A stretch of DNA of 64,000 nucleotides from positions 1,725,672 to 1,789,671 of the forward strand of contig NZ_JAROAU010000003.1 in the NCBI RefSeq assembly GCF_029433855.1, read 5' to 3'. The translations under genes were made by a program, and so were the position numbers. Under the pieces are notes generated by a model that was given only the letters and a program-made list of their open reading frames with translations, was not told the origin of the DNA and ran no database searches. Shown here in pieces: positions 45,471 to 53,853 of the stretch. Position 1 is the stretch's first letter. Each line of letters opens with the position of its first letter. This stretch comes from Candidatus Kosakonia sp. 282A-S69. GTDB lineage: Bacteria > Pseudomonadota > Gammaproteobacteria > Enterobacterales > Enterobacteriaceae.

Positions 45471-46937
45471 ATGAAAACAGAGAACAACAACACCACGGAG
45501 CATCACGCGGCAAAACGTCGCTGGCTGAACTCTCATGAAGAGGGCTACAGCCAGGCGATGGGTAACCGCCATGTACAAATGATCGCCATTGGCGGCGCAA
45601 TCGGTACCGGTCTCTTCCTCGGTGCCGGCGCGCGTCTGCAAATGGCCGGGCCATCGCTGGCTATCGTCTATCTCGTTTGCGGTATCTTCTCGTTCTTTAT
45701 TCTGCGTGCGCTGGGTGAACTGGTACTACACCGCCCTTCCAGCGGCAGTTTCGTCTCTTACGCCCGTGAGTTTCTCGGTGAAAAAGCCGCCTATGTCGCC
45801 GGCTGGATGTACTTCATCAACTGGGCGATGACCGGCATTGTCGATATCACCGCTGTCGCGCTCTACATGCACTACTGGGGCGCGTTTGGCGACGTGCCGC
45901 AGTGGGTCTTTGCCCTCGGCGCGCTGGCGATTGTCGGCACCATGAACATGATCGGCGTGAAGTGGTTCGCCGAGATGGAGTTCTGGTTCGCGCTGCTGAA
46001 AGTGCTGGCGATTGTGCTGTTCCTGGTGGTCGGGACAGTTTTCCTCGGCACTGGCAAACCGCTCGACGGCAACAGCACCGGCTTCCATTTGATTACCGAT
46101 AACGGCGGCTTCTTCCCGCACGGCATGATGGCAGCGCTGGTGCTGGTGCAGGGCGTGGTGTTTGCCTTCGCCTCTATTGAGCTGGTCGGCACCGCTGCAG
46201 GCGAATGTAAAGAGCCGCAGACGATGGTGCCAAAAGCGATCAACAGCGTGATCTGGCGTATCGGCCTGTTCTACGTTGGCTCGGTTGTGCTGCTGGTGCT
46301 GCTGCTGCCGTGGAACGCTTACCAGGCAGGGCAAAGCCCGTTCGTCACCTTCTTCTCGAAGCTTGGCGTACCGTACATTGGCGACGTAATGAATATCGTG
46401 GTGTTGACCGCGGCACTCTCCAGCCTTAACTCCGGCCTCTACAGTACCGGGCGTATTCTGCGTTCAATGTCGATGGGCGGTTCTGCGCCGAAGTTTATGT
46501 CGAAGATGAGCCGCCAGCAGGTCCCGTATGCCGGTATTCTGGCGACGATCTGCGTCTATATCGTGGGTGTGTTCCTGAACTACCTGGTGCCGTCTCAGGT
46601 GTTTGAGATTGTGCTTAACGTGGCGTCGCTGGGAATTATCGCTTCGTGGGGCTTTATCGTGGTGTGCCAGATGCGCCTGCGCAAAGCGATCCGCGAAGGT
46701 AAAGCGGCCGATGTCAGCTTCAAGATGCCCGGCGCGCCGGTGACCTCCTGGCTGACGCTGCTGTTCCTGCTCAGCGTGCTGGTGCTGATGGCCTTCGATT
46801 ATCCGAACGGCACCTTCACCATCGGCTCGATTCCGCTGATCGCCGTTCTGCTGATTGCTGGCTGGTTTGGCGTGCGTAAGCGCGTGAACGAAGTACACGC
46901 CACCGCGCCGACGGTTGAGCAGACGTCGCAGATCTGA
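45471..46937 (+). CDS. ansP: L-asparagine permease
   Basis: 488 residues with twelve membrane segments. The N-terminal part AAKRRWLNSHEEGYSQAMGNRHVQMIAIGGAIGTGLFLGAGARLQMAGPSLAIVYLVCG and ELVLHRPSSGSFVSYAREFLGEKAAYVAGWMYFINWAMTGIVDITAVALYMHYWGAFG match E. coli AnsP almost throughout. It is an amino acid-polyamine-organocation family symporter for asparagine. The C-terminal tail is about ten residues shorter than in E. coli. Confidence 0.94.
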   Translation: MKTENNNTTEHHAAKRRWLNSHEEGYSQAMGNRHVQMIAIGGAIGTGLFLGAGARLQMAGPSLAIVYLVCGIFSFFILRALGELVLHRPSSGSFVSYAREFLGEKAAYVAGWMYFINWAMTGIVDITAVALYMHYWGAFGDVPQWVFALGALAIVGTMNMIGVKWFAEMEFWFALLKVLAIVLFLVVGTVFLGTGKPLDGNSTGFHLITDNGGFFPHGMMAALVLVQGVVFAFASIELVGTAAGECKEPQTMVPKAINSVIWRIGLFYVGSVVLLVLLLPWNAYQAGQSPFVTFFSKLGVPYIGDVMNIVVLTAALSSLNSGLYSTGRILRSMSMGGSAPKFMSKMSRQQVPYAGILATICVYIVGVFLNYLVPSQVFEIVLNVASLGIIASWGFIVVCQMRLRKAIREGKAADVSFKMPGAPVTSWLTLLFLLSVLVLMAFDYPNGTFTIGSIPLIAVLLIAGWFGVRKRVNEVHATAPTVEQTSQI

Positions 46938-46987
46938 TCCCGCACCTTTGGCGCTGCGCCGTGCCGGCAGTGAAGTTGACTGTCAGG

Positions 46988-47006
46988 CAGGCGCAGCGCC
47001 TGTTTT
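46988..47006 (+). terminator. ansP terminator
   Basis: CAGGCGCAGCGCCTG palindrome followed by TTTT, 50 bases after the ansP stop. Confidence 0.65.
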
Positions 47007-47250
47007 CTCCCCTGCCTGGTTGTCGCTTTTCTGCATAATTGCCGCTTTTTACAGCGCCGTGCTGCTACTTTGAGCGGTTACGCTTAAGAAAATCCTCATT
47101 ACCTGTACACTTACCGCTTTGCTGGCCTATATTTTTAGCGCTAAAGGTCACTTTTTTAGTAACAGACGCACGCTTGTGCTACTCAGGGTGTGTTATAAGT
47201 TTATATATTTCTAATATTTATAGAAAAGTACACGGTGTACGGGGTGGTGA
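47007..47250 (+). promoter_or_regulatory. Upstream region of the EAL-HDOD gene with a 13-bp palindrome
   Basis: No gene. AT-rich promoter-like stretch around 47130-47225. GTACAC-G-GTGTAC at 47228-47240 is a perfect palindrome 10 bases before the ATG, next to the ribosome site GGGGTGG. It could be an operator or part of a leader structure. Confidence 0.4.
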
Positions 47251-48489
47251 ATGTTTTCTTTTGTGGCCAGACAGGCAATCTTTGATAACCAACTGAACAC
47301 CGTCGGTTACGAACTGCTGTTCCGCAATAGCATGGATAACCGCTTTCCTGAGATCTCTGCCGAGCAAGCCACGACCCAATTGATCGAAGAGCAGTTTCTC
47401 AGTGCGCCTGTCGGACGTAAGAACGATCTGACGACGGTGTATGTCAATTTCCCCTACCAGTTACTGATTGATGGCCTTGCCGAAACGCTGCCGAAAAACC
47501 GCGTAGTGATTGAAGTCCTCGAAGATGCGCAGCCGGACAAACCGCTGCTGGAGACGGTAAAACGTCTGCAGACGCTCGGATTTCGCGTCGCGCTCGACGA
47601 TTTTGCGCCCGGCAACCAGTGGGACGCCTTCCTGCCCTATATTGATGTGATTAAGTTCGATATCAGACGAAGCTCGCTGGGAGAGATTGAGGCCTGGGTC
47701 AACGCCAACCGCGATGCGCTGCGCCACGCGGTGCTGCTGGCGGAGAAGGTGGAAACGTATGAGGAGTTTGAAGCTTATAAAAAACTGGGTTTTCGCCTCT
47801 TCCAGGGCTACTTCTTCAGCAAACCGGTGGTCTCGAAGCGTAATAAACTGGTGCAGAACCGCGCCTTTGCACTGCGCTTGATGCAGGAAGTCAATGTCGA
47901 GTCGCCGAACTTAAACCGTATTGAAGAGCTATTGAAACGGGACGTCTCCCTCTCGTTTAAGATCATGCGCTACGCGCAGAACATCTTATATAACACGCGC
48001 GGGATCAGCGGTTTTCGTAACCAATCCTTACGCGACATTGTGGTTTACCTCGGCATTAACGAGATGCGCCGTTTTGTGCTGGTGGCCTGTCTTACCTCGT
48101 TTGAACATGTTACCAATACCGAAATCTACTATCTGAGCCTGATCCGCGCCAAGTTCTGTGAACTGGTGGCGGCACGCACCTCCAGTAACAATGTCGCCAA
48201 CGACGCTTTTCTGGTGGGGCTCTTCTCCCTGCTGGATGTGATCCTCGGGCTGCCGCTGGAGGAGCTGATGGAGCAGATCTCCGTCTCGCCGGATGTGGCG
48301 ACGGCGCTGGAGAAAGAGAGCGGTGAACTCTACCCCTATGTTCACCTCGCCCGCGTCTATGAGCAGCGTTTATGGGACGAGACCCGCGCAATCGCAGACG
48401 ATATCGGCCTGCCTTACTCAGCGGTATCGGAATTAATGACGCAAGCCACGAAGTGGGCAGATGAACTGCCGCTAAGTCTTAAAGGTTAA
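47251..48489 (+). CDS. EAL-HDOD c-di-GMP signalling protein (YuxH/CdgJ type)
   Basis: 412 residues. The N-terminal half is an EAL domain with GYELLFR (21-25, Leu for Ala in the name motif), YVNFPYQ, VVIEVLED, ALDDFAPG, VIKFDI, AEKVET and FQGYFFSKP, so most metal-binding residues are kept. The C-terminal half is a HDOD domain. V. cholerae CdgJ, of the same architecture, is a phosphodiesterase that affects motility. A chemoreceptor gene follows 250 bases downstream. Activity is likely but not certain. Confidence 0.88.
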   Translation: MFSFVARQAIFDNQLNTVGYELLFRNSMDNRFPEISAEQATTQLIEEQFLSAPVGRKNDLTTVYVNFPYQLLIDGLAETLPKNRVVIEVLEDAQPDKPLLETVKRLQTLGFRVALDDFAPGNQWDAFLPYIDVIKFDIRRSSLGEIEAWVNANRDALRHAVLLAEKVETYEEFEAYKKLGFRLFQGYFFSKPVVSKRNKLVQNRAFALRLMQEVNVESPNLNRIEELLKRDVSLSFKIMRYAQNILYNTRGISGFRNQSLRDIVVYLGINEMRRFVLVACLTSFEHVTNTEIYYLSLIRAKFCELVAARTSSNNVANDAFLVGLFSLLDVILGLPLEELMEQISVSPDVATALEKESGELYPYVHLARVYEQRLWDETRAIADDIGLPYSAVSELMTQATKWADELPLSLKG

Positions 48490-48521
48490 TTATTCGCGCA
48501 CAACGGCTGTGCGCGAATAAT
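48489..48521 (+). terminator. Terminator after the EAL-HDOD gene
   Basis: 14-bp perfect stem ATTATTCGCGCACA / TGTGCGCGAATAAT with loop ACGGC, overlapping the stop codon by one base and followed by ATTT. Confidence 0.8.
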
Positions 48522-48675
48522 ATTTATCTCTTTAAGTGAAATATTATTTCAATTAATTAACACCCCTTCCCGATATTATTTAACACTCACTCTTCCCTTA
48601 AATAAAACCGCTCTCACGCGTAGGATATTTACCCAAATATCAGTGCGATATGTGATACCGATCGGGTTTTAACCT

Positions 48676-48702
48676 CAATCTTTTTACGGCTTCTGCCGTT
48701 AT
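48676..48702 (+). promoter_or_regulatory. Possible sigma-28 promoter of the chemoreceptor gene
   Basis: CAATCTTT, an 11-base spacer and GCCGTTAT (5/8 and 6/8 matches to TAAAGTTT and GCCGATAA), 35 bases before the ATG. Confidence 0.35.
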
Positions 48703-48736
48703 TACTATTACCACTCTTTTTGAAAAAACCAGGATC

Positions 48737-50302
48737 ATGAAGAAAATTGCGCACGCGACTGTATTAACGAAACTGCTCGTTGGTTTCTCTACTCTTATTG
48801 TGATGATGTTAATGGTTGGCATTGTTTCTCTTTATCAACTCAACGCCAGCAAACAGCAAATTGATAAATTTCGCCAGGAGCGCATGCCGGGTATTCGCTA
48901 CACCCTCGAGATGCGCGGTGTATTAGCGGAAATGCGCCTGCAACAGGTGCAGTACATCTCCTCGACAACCCCCGCCTCCCTCGATCAGCATCGCAATGAG
49001 CTGCTGCAAAATCAGGAGACGTTCCTCAATGCCCAGCGGCAGTACGCAAAACTCTCAGCCGATGCGCCGCCAGAGATGCACGCGCTGTTTGTTAAGGTGG
49101 TCGATAACTTCAAAAACTTTATCGACGTTAACGCGAAGGTGATTGAGGCGATGAACCACGGCGACGCGGCAGAGGCAGCGAAGATTAGCGGCGTGGTATC
49201 AGCGAAGTACCGCACGCAGCTGATGAAAGACCTGGCAACGCTGGTCGATATGGAGGTGGCCATCGGCGATCGTATGGGTGTGGCGACGCAGGATAGCTAC
49301 ACCCATGCGTTTTATCTCCTGATCGGTTTACTGCTACTGGCACTGGTCGCCACTGGCGTGAGCGCCCTCTTTATTTCGCGCAGCCTGGCGCGTCAACTCG
49401 GCGGCGAGCCCGCTTATGCGATGTCCATTATGCAGGCGGTGGCCTCCGGTAAGCTGGAGACAGCGGTCGAATTGCGTGAAGGTGACAGCAGTAGCCTGTT
49501 GGCGACAATGAAATATATGAACGGCCAACTGGCAGAGATTATTCGCGGCATTATTGATGGCAGCGAGTCGATCTCCCATGCCGCCGGTGAGATTGCCGAG
49601 GGTAATAATGACTTGTCGCAGCGCACTGAGGAGCAGGCCGCTTCGCTGGTGCAGACCTCGTCGAACATGCAGCAGATTACGGAAAATGTGAAGAGTAATG
49701 CGGAGAACGCCCGTAAAGCGAGCGAACTGGCACGGCTGACATCCGCTACCGCGCTTAAGGGCGGTAAAGAGGTGAATGACATGCTGTCGCGCATGCAGGA
49801 GATCTCCGACCGCTCGCAGAAGATTGTCGACATCATTTCGGTGATTGAGGGGATTGCGTTCCAGACCAATATTCTGGCGCTTAACGCCGCCGTGGAAGCC
49901 GCGCGCGCCGGTGAACAGGGTAAAGGGTTTGCCGTCGTCGCAGGCGAAGTGCGTAACCTGGCGCAGAAGAGCGCTGATGCGGCAAAAGAGATTAAGCAGC
50001 TGATTGAGGGCACGGTAGAAAAAATCACCGATGGCTCGCGTTATGCCGATACCGCCAGCCGTGCGATGGAAGAGATCGTCTCGTCGGTGAATAAAGTCAC
50101 GGATATTGTCGCTGATATCTCCGCCGCCTCGACCGAGCAGCACCAGGGGATTAAAGAGATTAGCGTCGCCATCGATCAGATGGACCAGGTGACCCAGCAA
50201 AACGCCACGCTGGTGGAACAGGCGGCGGTGGCCGCGCAGTCGATGACCGAGCAGAGCGAGGCGCTGCGCAACTCCGTGCGTTTCTTCCAGCTGGCGCGTT
50301 AA
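48737..50302 (+). CDS. Methyl-accepting chemotaxis protein, four-helix-bundle type
   Basis: 521 residues: a first membrane helix at about 10-35, a periplasmic four-helix bundle (4HB_MCP type) to about 190, a second helix at 193-215, then HAMP, then a signalling domain with the intact hairpin tip IAFQTNILALNAAVEAARAGEQGKGFAVVAGEVRNLAQKSA. The C-terminus (RFFQLAR) has no CheR/CheB-binding pentapeptide, so it depends on other receptors for adaptation. Ligand unknown. It is monocistronic with a strong terminator. Confidence 0.9.
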   Translation: MKKIAHATVLTKLLVGFSTLIVMMLMVGIVSLYQLNASKQQIDKFRQERMPGIRYTLEMRGVLAEMRLQQVQYISSTTPASLDQHRNELLQNQETFLNAQRQYAKLSADAPPEMHALFVKVVDNFKNFIDVNAKVIEAMNHGDAAEAAKISGVVSAKYRTQLMKDLATLVDMEVAIGDRMGVATQDSYTHAFYLLIGLLLLALVATGVSALFISRSLARQLGGEPAYAMSIMQAVASGKLETAVELREGDSSSLLATMKYMNGQLAEIIRGIIDGSESISHAAGEIAEGNNDLSQRTEEQAASLVQTSSNMQQITENVKSNAENARKASELARLTSATALKGGKEVNDMLSRMQEISDRSQKIVDIISVIEGIAFQTNILALNAAVEAARAGEQGKGFAVVAGEVRNLAQKSADAAKEIKQLIEGTVEKITDGSRYADTASRAMEEIVSSVNKVTDIVADISAASTEQHQGIKEISVAIDQMDQVTQQNATLVEQAAVAAQSMTEQSEALRNSVRFFQLAR

Positions 50303-50327
50303 AGGATTCCGTGCCGGATGAAAACGT

Positions 50328-50356
50328 CACCCCCCGGCTTATTAAGCCGGGGGGTG
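50328..50356 (+). terminator. Strong hairpin after the chemoreceptor gene
   Basis: 14-bp perfect stem CACCCCCCGGCTTA / TAAGCCGGGGGGTG with a single-base turn. No long uridine run follows, so it may be a 3'-end stabiliser. Confidence 0.65.
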
Positions 50357-50358
50357 TT

Positions 50359-50388
50359 GCCGGATGGCACTGCGCTTATCCGGCCTAC
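50359..50388. repeat. REP element
   Basis: GCCGGATGGCACTGCGCTTA followed by TCCGGCCTAC, a good match to the consensus. Confidence 0.85.
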
Positions 50389-50426
50389 GAAACTGTACCG
50401 ATTTTGCATTGGTACTGGCCTGTATT

Positions 50427-50457
50427 GCCGGATGGCGCTGGCGCTTATCCGGCCTAT
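50427..50457. repeat. REP element
   Basis: GCCGGATGGCGCTGGCGCTT followed by ATCCGGCCTAT, in the same orientation as the unit 68 bases upstream. The two lie between convergent genes. Confidence 0.85.
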
Positions 50458-50479
50458 GAAACCCAGGAATTGGCGTTGG

Positions 50480-50959
50480 TTATTCGAGATTAGCGCGATC
50501 GAGTCCATAGACTTTATCCAGCGCGCCCGGTGCGGTTTGCGACACAATCATCAAACGGTTCCAGGTGTTGATCATCGAGATAGCAAACGCCAGTTCTGAT
50601 AACGCCACTTCATCAAAATGTTCACGCGCCGCGTCATAGACGGCATCGCTCACCCCTTCGGCTGCGGGCCGGGTCATGGCTTCGGTCAACGCCAGCGCCG
50701 CCTTCTCTTTCGCGGTGAATAACGGCGATTCGCGCCAGATGGCGACATGGTGCAACCGCAACTCCCGCTCGCCCACAATCTTCGCCTGTTTAATGTGCAT
50801 ATCCAGACAGAAAGCGCAGCCGTTAAGCTGCGAGGCACGAATATCCACCAGATTTTTGAGTGTGATCTCAAGGCCACTGTTGTGTGAAGCCTGGCTGGCA
50901 GTGGAAAGAGCGGTGATCAGGTCAGGAACGCGCTGGAAGAGATTGATGCGGGTGCTCAT
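50480..50959 (-). CDS. AhpD-like alkylhydroperoxidase / carboxymuconolactone decarboxylase family protein
   Basis: 159 residues, all-helical. The redox motif is CAFCLDMH: Cys48, Cys51 and His55, the CxxCxxxH of AhpD-type peroxidase domains. It probably reduces organic hydroperoxides with an unknown thiol donor. It is divergent from a MocR-type regulator gene with 91 bases between, a common pairing, and is probably its target. Confidence 0.85.
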   Translation of the reverse strand: MSTRINLFQRVPDLITALSTASQASHNSGLEITLKNLVDIRASQLNGCAFCLDMHIKQAKIVGERELRLHHVAIWRESPLFTAKEKAALALTEAMTRPAAEGVSDAVYDAAREHFDEVALSELAFAISMINTWNRLMIVSQTAPGALDKVYGLDRANLE

Positions 50960-51050
50960 ATTATTTGCCTCGTTTATTGTTTCAACGGAGGCTATATTAC
51001 GGACTAATGTCGCAGGTTAAAGACGCAAAAAAGCGAAAAACAGGTAGGAC

Positions 51051-52472
51051 ATGAAACCGGGTTACAGAGCAATTTATGCGCAATATCGCGAGAGCATCAC
51101 GCAAGGTTTGCTTAAGCCCGGAGATAAAGTCCCTTCGGTGCGGGTGCTGGCCAGCGAACTTGGCGTAGCGCGAAAAACAGTGGAAACCGCATGGTCGATT
51201 CTGGTCGGTGAAGGGTTTCTGGTTAGCGATGGCGCGCGCGGCACACGCGTCAACCCAGAACTGGTGCTGTCGCCGGCAACGCGTAAGTCGCGCGAAAAAA
51301 CAGCTCCCCGGCCAGTTGCAGTATGTGGCGATGCCGAGCGTAAACAGGCCGCTTTCTTGCGCCTCGGCATTCCGGCACTTGATGCCTTTCCAGGTAAAAA
51401 ATGGCTGCTGCTCAGCGCCAAAGCGGTGCGCGCGCTGCCCCCAAGCGAAATGCTTACACCGCCGCTCATGGGCTACGCTCCCCTGCGTGACGCTATCGCT
51501 CACTATCTCAATATTTCGCGCGGGCTCGCCTGCGCCCCGGAACAGGTGGTGATTACCGGCGGGTATCAGCACAACATGCGGCTGATCCTCACCCTGCTTG
51601 CAGGCGGCGGGCAGAAAGTGGTTTTTGAAGAGCCGGGCTACTTTTTAGGCCAGCGCATCTTGCAGCATACGCTGCAGCAGCTGCATCGCGTGCCGGTCGA
51701 TAACGATGGGCTGGATGTGAATTATCTGCTGCGCCATCACAACGACGCCCATCTCATTTTTGTGACACCGTCACACCAAAGCCCGCTGGCCGTTACCCTC
51801 TCTCTGCCGCGCAGACAGCAGTTGCTGGCGTGGGCAACGCAGCATAATCGCTGGATTGTTGAGGATGATTACGACGGCGAGTTTCACTACACCCGCAAAG
51901 TGGTGCCGGCGCTGAAAAGCCTCGACAGTGATGACCGGGTTATCTATATGGGCACCTTCAGTAAAACCATGCTGCCCGCCTTGCGTACCAGCTACCTGGT
52001 GTTGCCGCGTGCGCTGCTCGCGCAGTTCCGGCAAATGGCAGAGCTCACCGAGAGCGGCCAGCCGCTATTAACGCAAAAAATTCTCGCCGCCTTTCTCAGC
52101 GAAGGTCACTTTTATAAGCACCTGAAGCGGATGCGGAACCTCTACTCAACCCGGCGCGGATTCGTGCTGGCAGCACTGGCGCAAATTTATCCGCAGATCT
52201 TTGATGTCGAGGTGCGCAATGGCGGCATGCACATCATCGCCTTTTTGCGTGCCAGCACGCAGGATGTCGCGCTGGCGCAACTCTGGCACAGGCATCAGTT
52301 GCAGGTCAGCCCGCTTTCAGAGTGGTATAGCGGTAATGCACGCCGTTACGGTTTGATTATCGGGTATACCAATGTCGCCTCTGCGGAAGAGGCGATTGCG
52401 TTATTGCAGCGCCCGGCGCAAGAGACGCAGGCGCTGCTTACAGATGGCTCACGGCAGGCTGCTGAAGAGTGA
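51051..52472 (+). CDS. MocR/PdxR-type regulator (GntR HTH fused to aminotransferase fold)
   Basis: 473 residues. The N-terminal GntR winged helix (KPGDKVPSVRVLASELGVARKTVETAWSILVGEGFL) is joined to a fold-type I aminotransferase domain. The PLP sites are visible: D273 and Y274 (EDDYDGEF) and Lys305 (YMGTFSKTMLP). Such proteins sense PLP or amino acids and control a neighbouring gene, here likely the divergent AhpD-like one. Its last 24 bases overlap a convergent small frame at 52449-52553. Confidence 0.88.
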   Translation: MKPGYRAIYAQYRESITQGLLKPGDKVPSVRVLASELGVARKTVETAWSILVGEGFLVSDGARGTRVNPELVLSPATRKSREKTAPRPVAVCGDAERKQAAFLRLGIPALDAFPGKKWLLLSAKAVRALPPSEMLTPPLMGYAPLRDAIAHYLNISRGLACAPEQVVITGGYQHNMRLILTLLAGGGQKVVFEEPGYFLGQRILQHTLQQLHRVPVDNDGLDVNYLLRHHNDAHLIFVTPSHQSPLAVTLSLPRRQQLLAWATQHNRWIVEDDYDGEFHYTRKVVPALKSLDSDDRVIYMGTFSKTMLPALRTSYLVLPRALLAQFRQMAELTESGQPLLTQKILAAFLSEGHFYKHLKRMRNLYSTRRGFVLAALAQIYPQIFDVEVRNGGMHIIAFLRASTQDVALAQLWHRHQLQVSPLSEWYSGNARRYGLIIGYTNVASAEEAIALLQRPAQETQALLTDGSRQAAEE

Positions 52473-52553
52473 GAGATCCCATGCCGTGGCGAGCAGTGAC
52501 AGGCCAACGATAAACGTCAGCGCGAACGAGAAGGTTTTAACGGACTTTTCCAT
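52449..52553 (-). CDS. Candidate 34-residue membrane protein downstream of yneE
   Basis: MEKSVKTFSFALTFIVGLSL... ending SLFSSLP. One membrane helix of about 17 residues is preceded by a Lys-containing N-terminus, a typical enterobacterial small membrane protein. GAGGG lies 8 bases before the ATG. It is on the same strand as yneE, 71 bases after its stop, and may share its transcript. It overlaps the end of the MocR gene by 24 bases on the opposite strand. I do not know a named homologue. Too short for automatic calling. Confidence 0.5.
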   Translation of the reverse strand: MEKSVKTFSFALTFIVGLSLLATAWDLSLFSSLP

Positions 52554-52624
52554 CGCATGTCCCTCTTTTAGATGACCTGAGCCAGGAGAGTGAAAAAATC
52601 TTACGGCTTACGCCCGCTATAAGT

Positions 52625-53539
52625 TTAGGTCAACTGGTAGTTTTTGCCCGGCGTCAGTTTGACCGGCAGATCGTCGGCGTCCGCCATCTGCAGCAGATCG
52701 ATTTCAATCGCGTTGCAGTAGGCATCCAGCGGCAGGTCGTTATCCTCTTCGCCAAACGGATCTTCCAGCTCTTCCGCCAGCGTATCGAGTGAGATAAAGG
52801 TGTAAGAGATAAGCACCGAGATAAAGGGCGTCATAAAGTGCAAATCTACCACCAGCGCAAACGGCAGCATGATGCAGAAGAGATAGACCGTGCGGTGCAA
52901 AATCAGCGAGTAGGCAAAAGGCAGCGGCGTATTAAAGATACGCTCGCAGCCAGCCTGCACGGCGGACATATCGTGTAAGCGCTGGGTGATGCTGTGGAAC
53001 AGAATATCCGACAGCGCCCCTTGCGCCCTGCGCTCGCCCAGCCACTGCCCCATCAACAGCAGGATGCGGTTTGCCGGCGAGTGGGCGTTTAAAACCTGGC
53101 GTAACTCATCAGCGGTGAGATATTTCGACAGCGTATCGCCCTGCGGCTTGCGTCTGAGAGTCATACGCAGCGCGTGGGCAAAAGCGAATTGCAGCTGCAT
53201 AAAATGGCGGACGTCGCCCTCCTCGGGCAGCGTGGTTTTCACTTCCCGCAGCAGCGAGCGCGAGGCGATCATTAACTGCCCCCATAACAGGCGCGCTTCC
53301 GAGTAGCGGGCGAAGCAGGCGTTGTTACGAAAACCGAGAAAGATAGCAATTGCCACGCCGAGAATACTGAACGGCGCGACCGTCAGTTTGATGCCCAGCG
53401 AGGTGTACCACGGCAGCATCCAGATGACGGCGACCGAGAGCAGGAAGTTCATGGTCAGGCGTGATGCTATTTTTGGCAGGACGGAACCGTGCCAGACGAA
53501 GAGACGAGCAAGCCAGTGTTTTTCAGGGCGGACAATCAT
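52625..53539 (-). CDS. yneE: Bestrophin-family membrane protein YneE
   Basis: 304 residues, the same length and sequence pattern as E. coli YneE (LPWYTSLGIKLTVAPFSILGVAIAIFLGFRNNACFARYSEARLLWGQLMIASRSLLREV and LAEELEDPFGEEDNDLPLDAYCNAIEIDLLQM). The DPFGxxxNDLPLD motif is the bestrophin calcium-clasp-like region. Bacterial bestrophins are pentameric ion channels. As in E. coli the gene lies beside uxaB. Confidence 0.93.
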   Translation of the reverse strand: MIVRPEKHWLARLFVWHGSVLPKIASRLTMNFLLSVAVIWMLPWYTSLGIKLTVAPFSILGVAIAIFLGFRNNACFARYSEARLLWGQLMIASRSLLREVKTTLPEEGDVRHFMQLQFAFAHALRMTLRRKPQGDTLSKYLTADELRQVLNAHSPANRILLLMGQWLGERRAQGALSDILFHSITQRLHDMSAVQAGCERIFNTPLPFAYSLILHRTVYLFCIMLPFALVVDLHFMTPFISVLISYTFISLDTLAEELEDPFGEEDNDLPLDAYCNAIEIDLLQMADADDLPVKLTPGKNYQLT

Positions 53540-53853
53540 AATTATTCAGGGGAAAAGGAGCGCAGCGGCTATTAAACGTGATCGATGTCACAGTTGCAAG
53601 TTTGCTAATGGAATGTGACGCAATTTCGCTCTGTCAGACGAGGTCCCCGCACAGAAGTTGCTGAAACCTGTCATACCACTTTTTCAGAGTATGTTGTAAC
53701 TAAAGGGTTCATTTTCAGGCCTCGTAGTTTTGCCGGATGGCGGCTGCGCCTTATCCGGCCTACGGAAGCGGGTTTAAAAATGTGGTGACGATGCGGAGTG
53801 GAAAATGCAGGCCGGATAGGCGCCAGCGCCATCCGGCATTTAACAGGCAGCGA
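53540..53853. repeat. yneE-uxaB intergenic region with an inverted REP pair
   Basis: 314 bases without a gene. REP units at 53732-53763 (TGCCGGATGGCGGCTGCGCC then TTATCCGGCCTAC) and 53809-53838 (GGCCGGATAGGCGCCAGCGC then CATCCGGCA) point towards each other, a BIME. The part next to yneE should carry its promoter. Confidence 0.8.
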
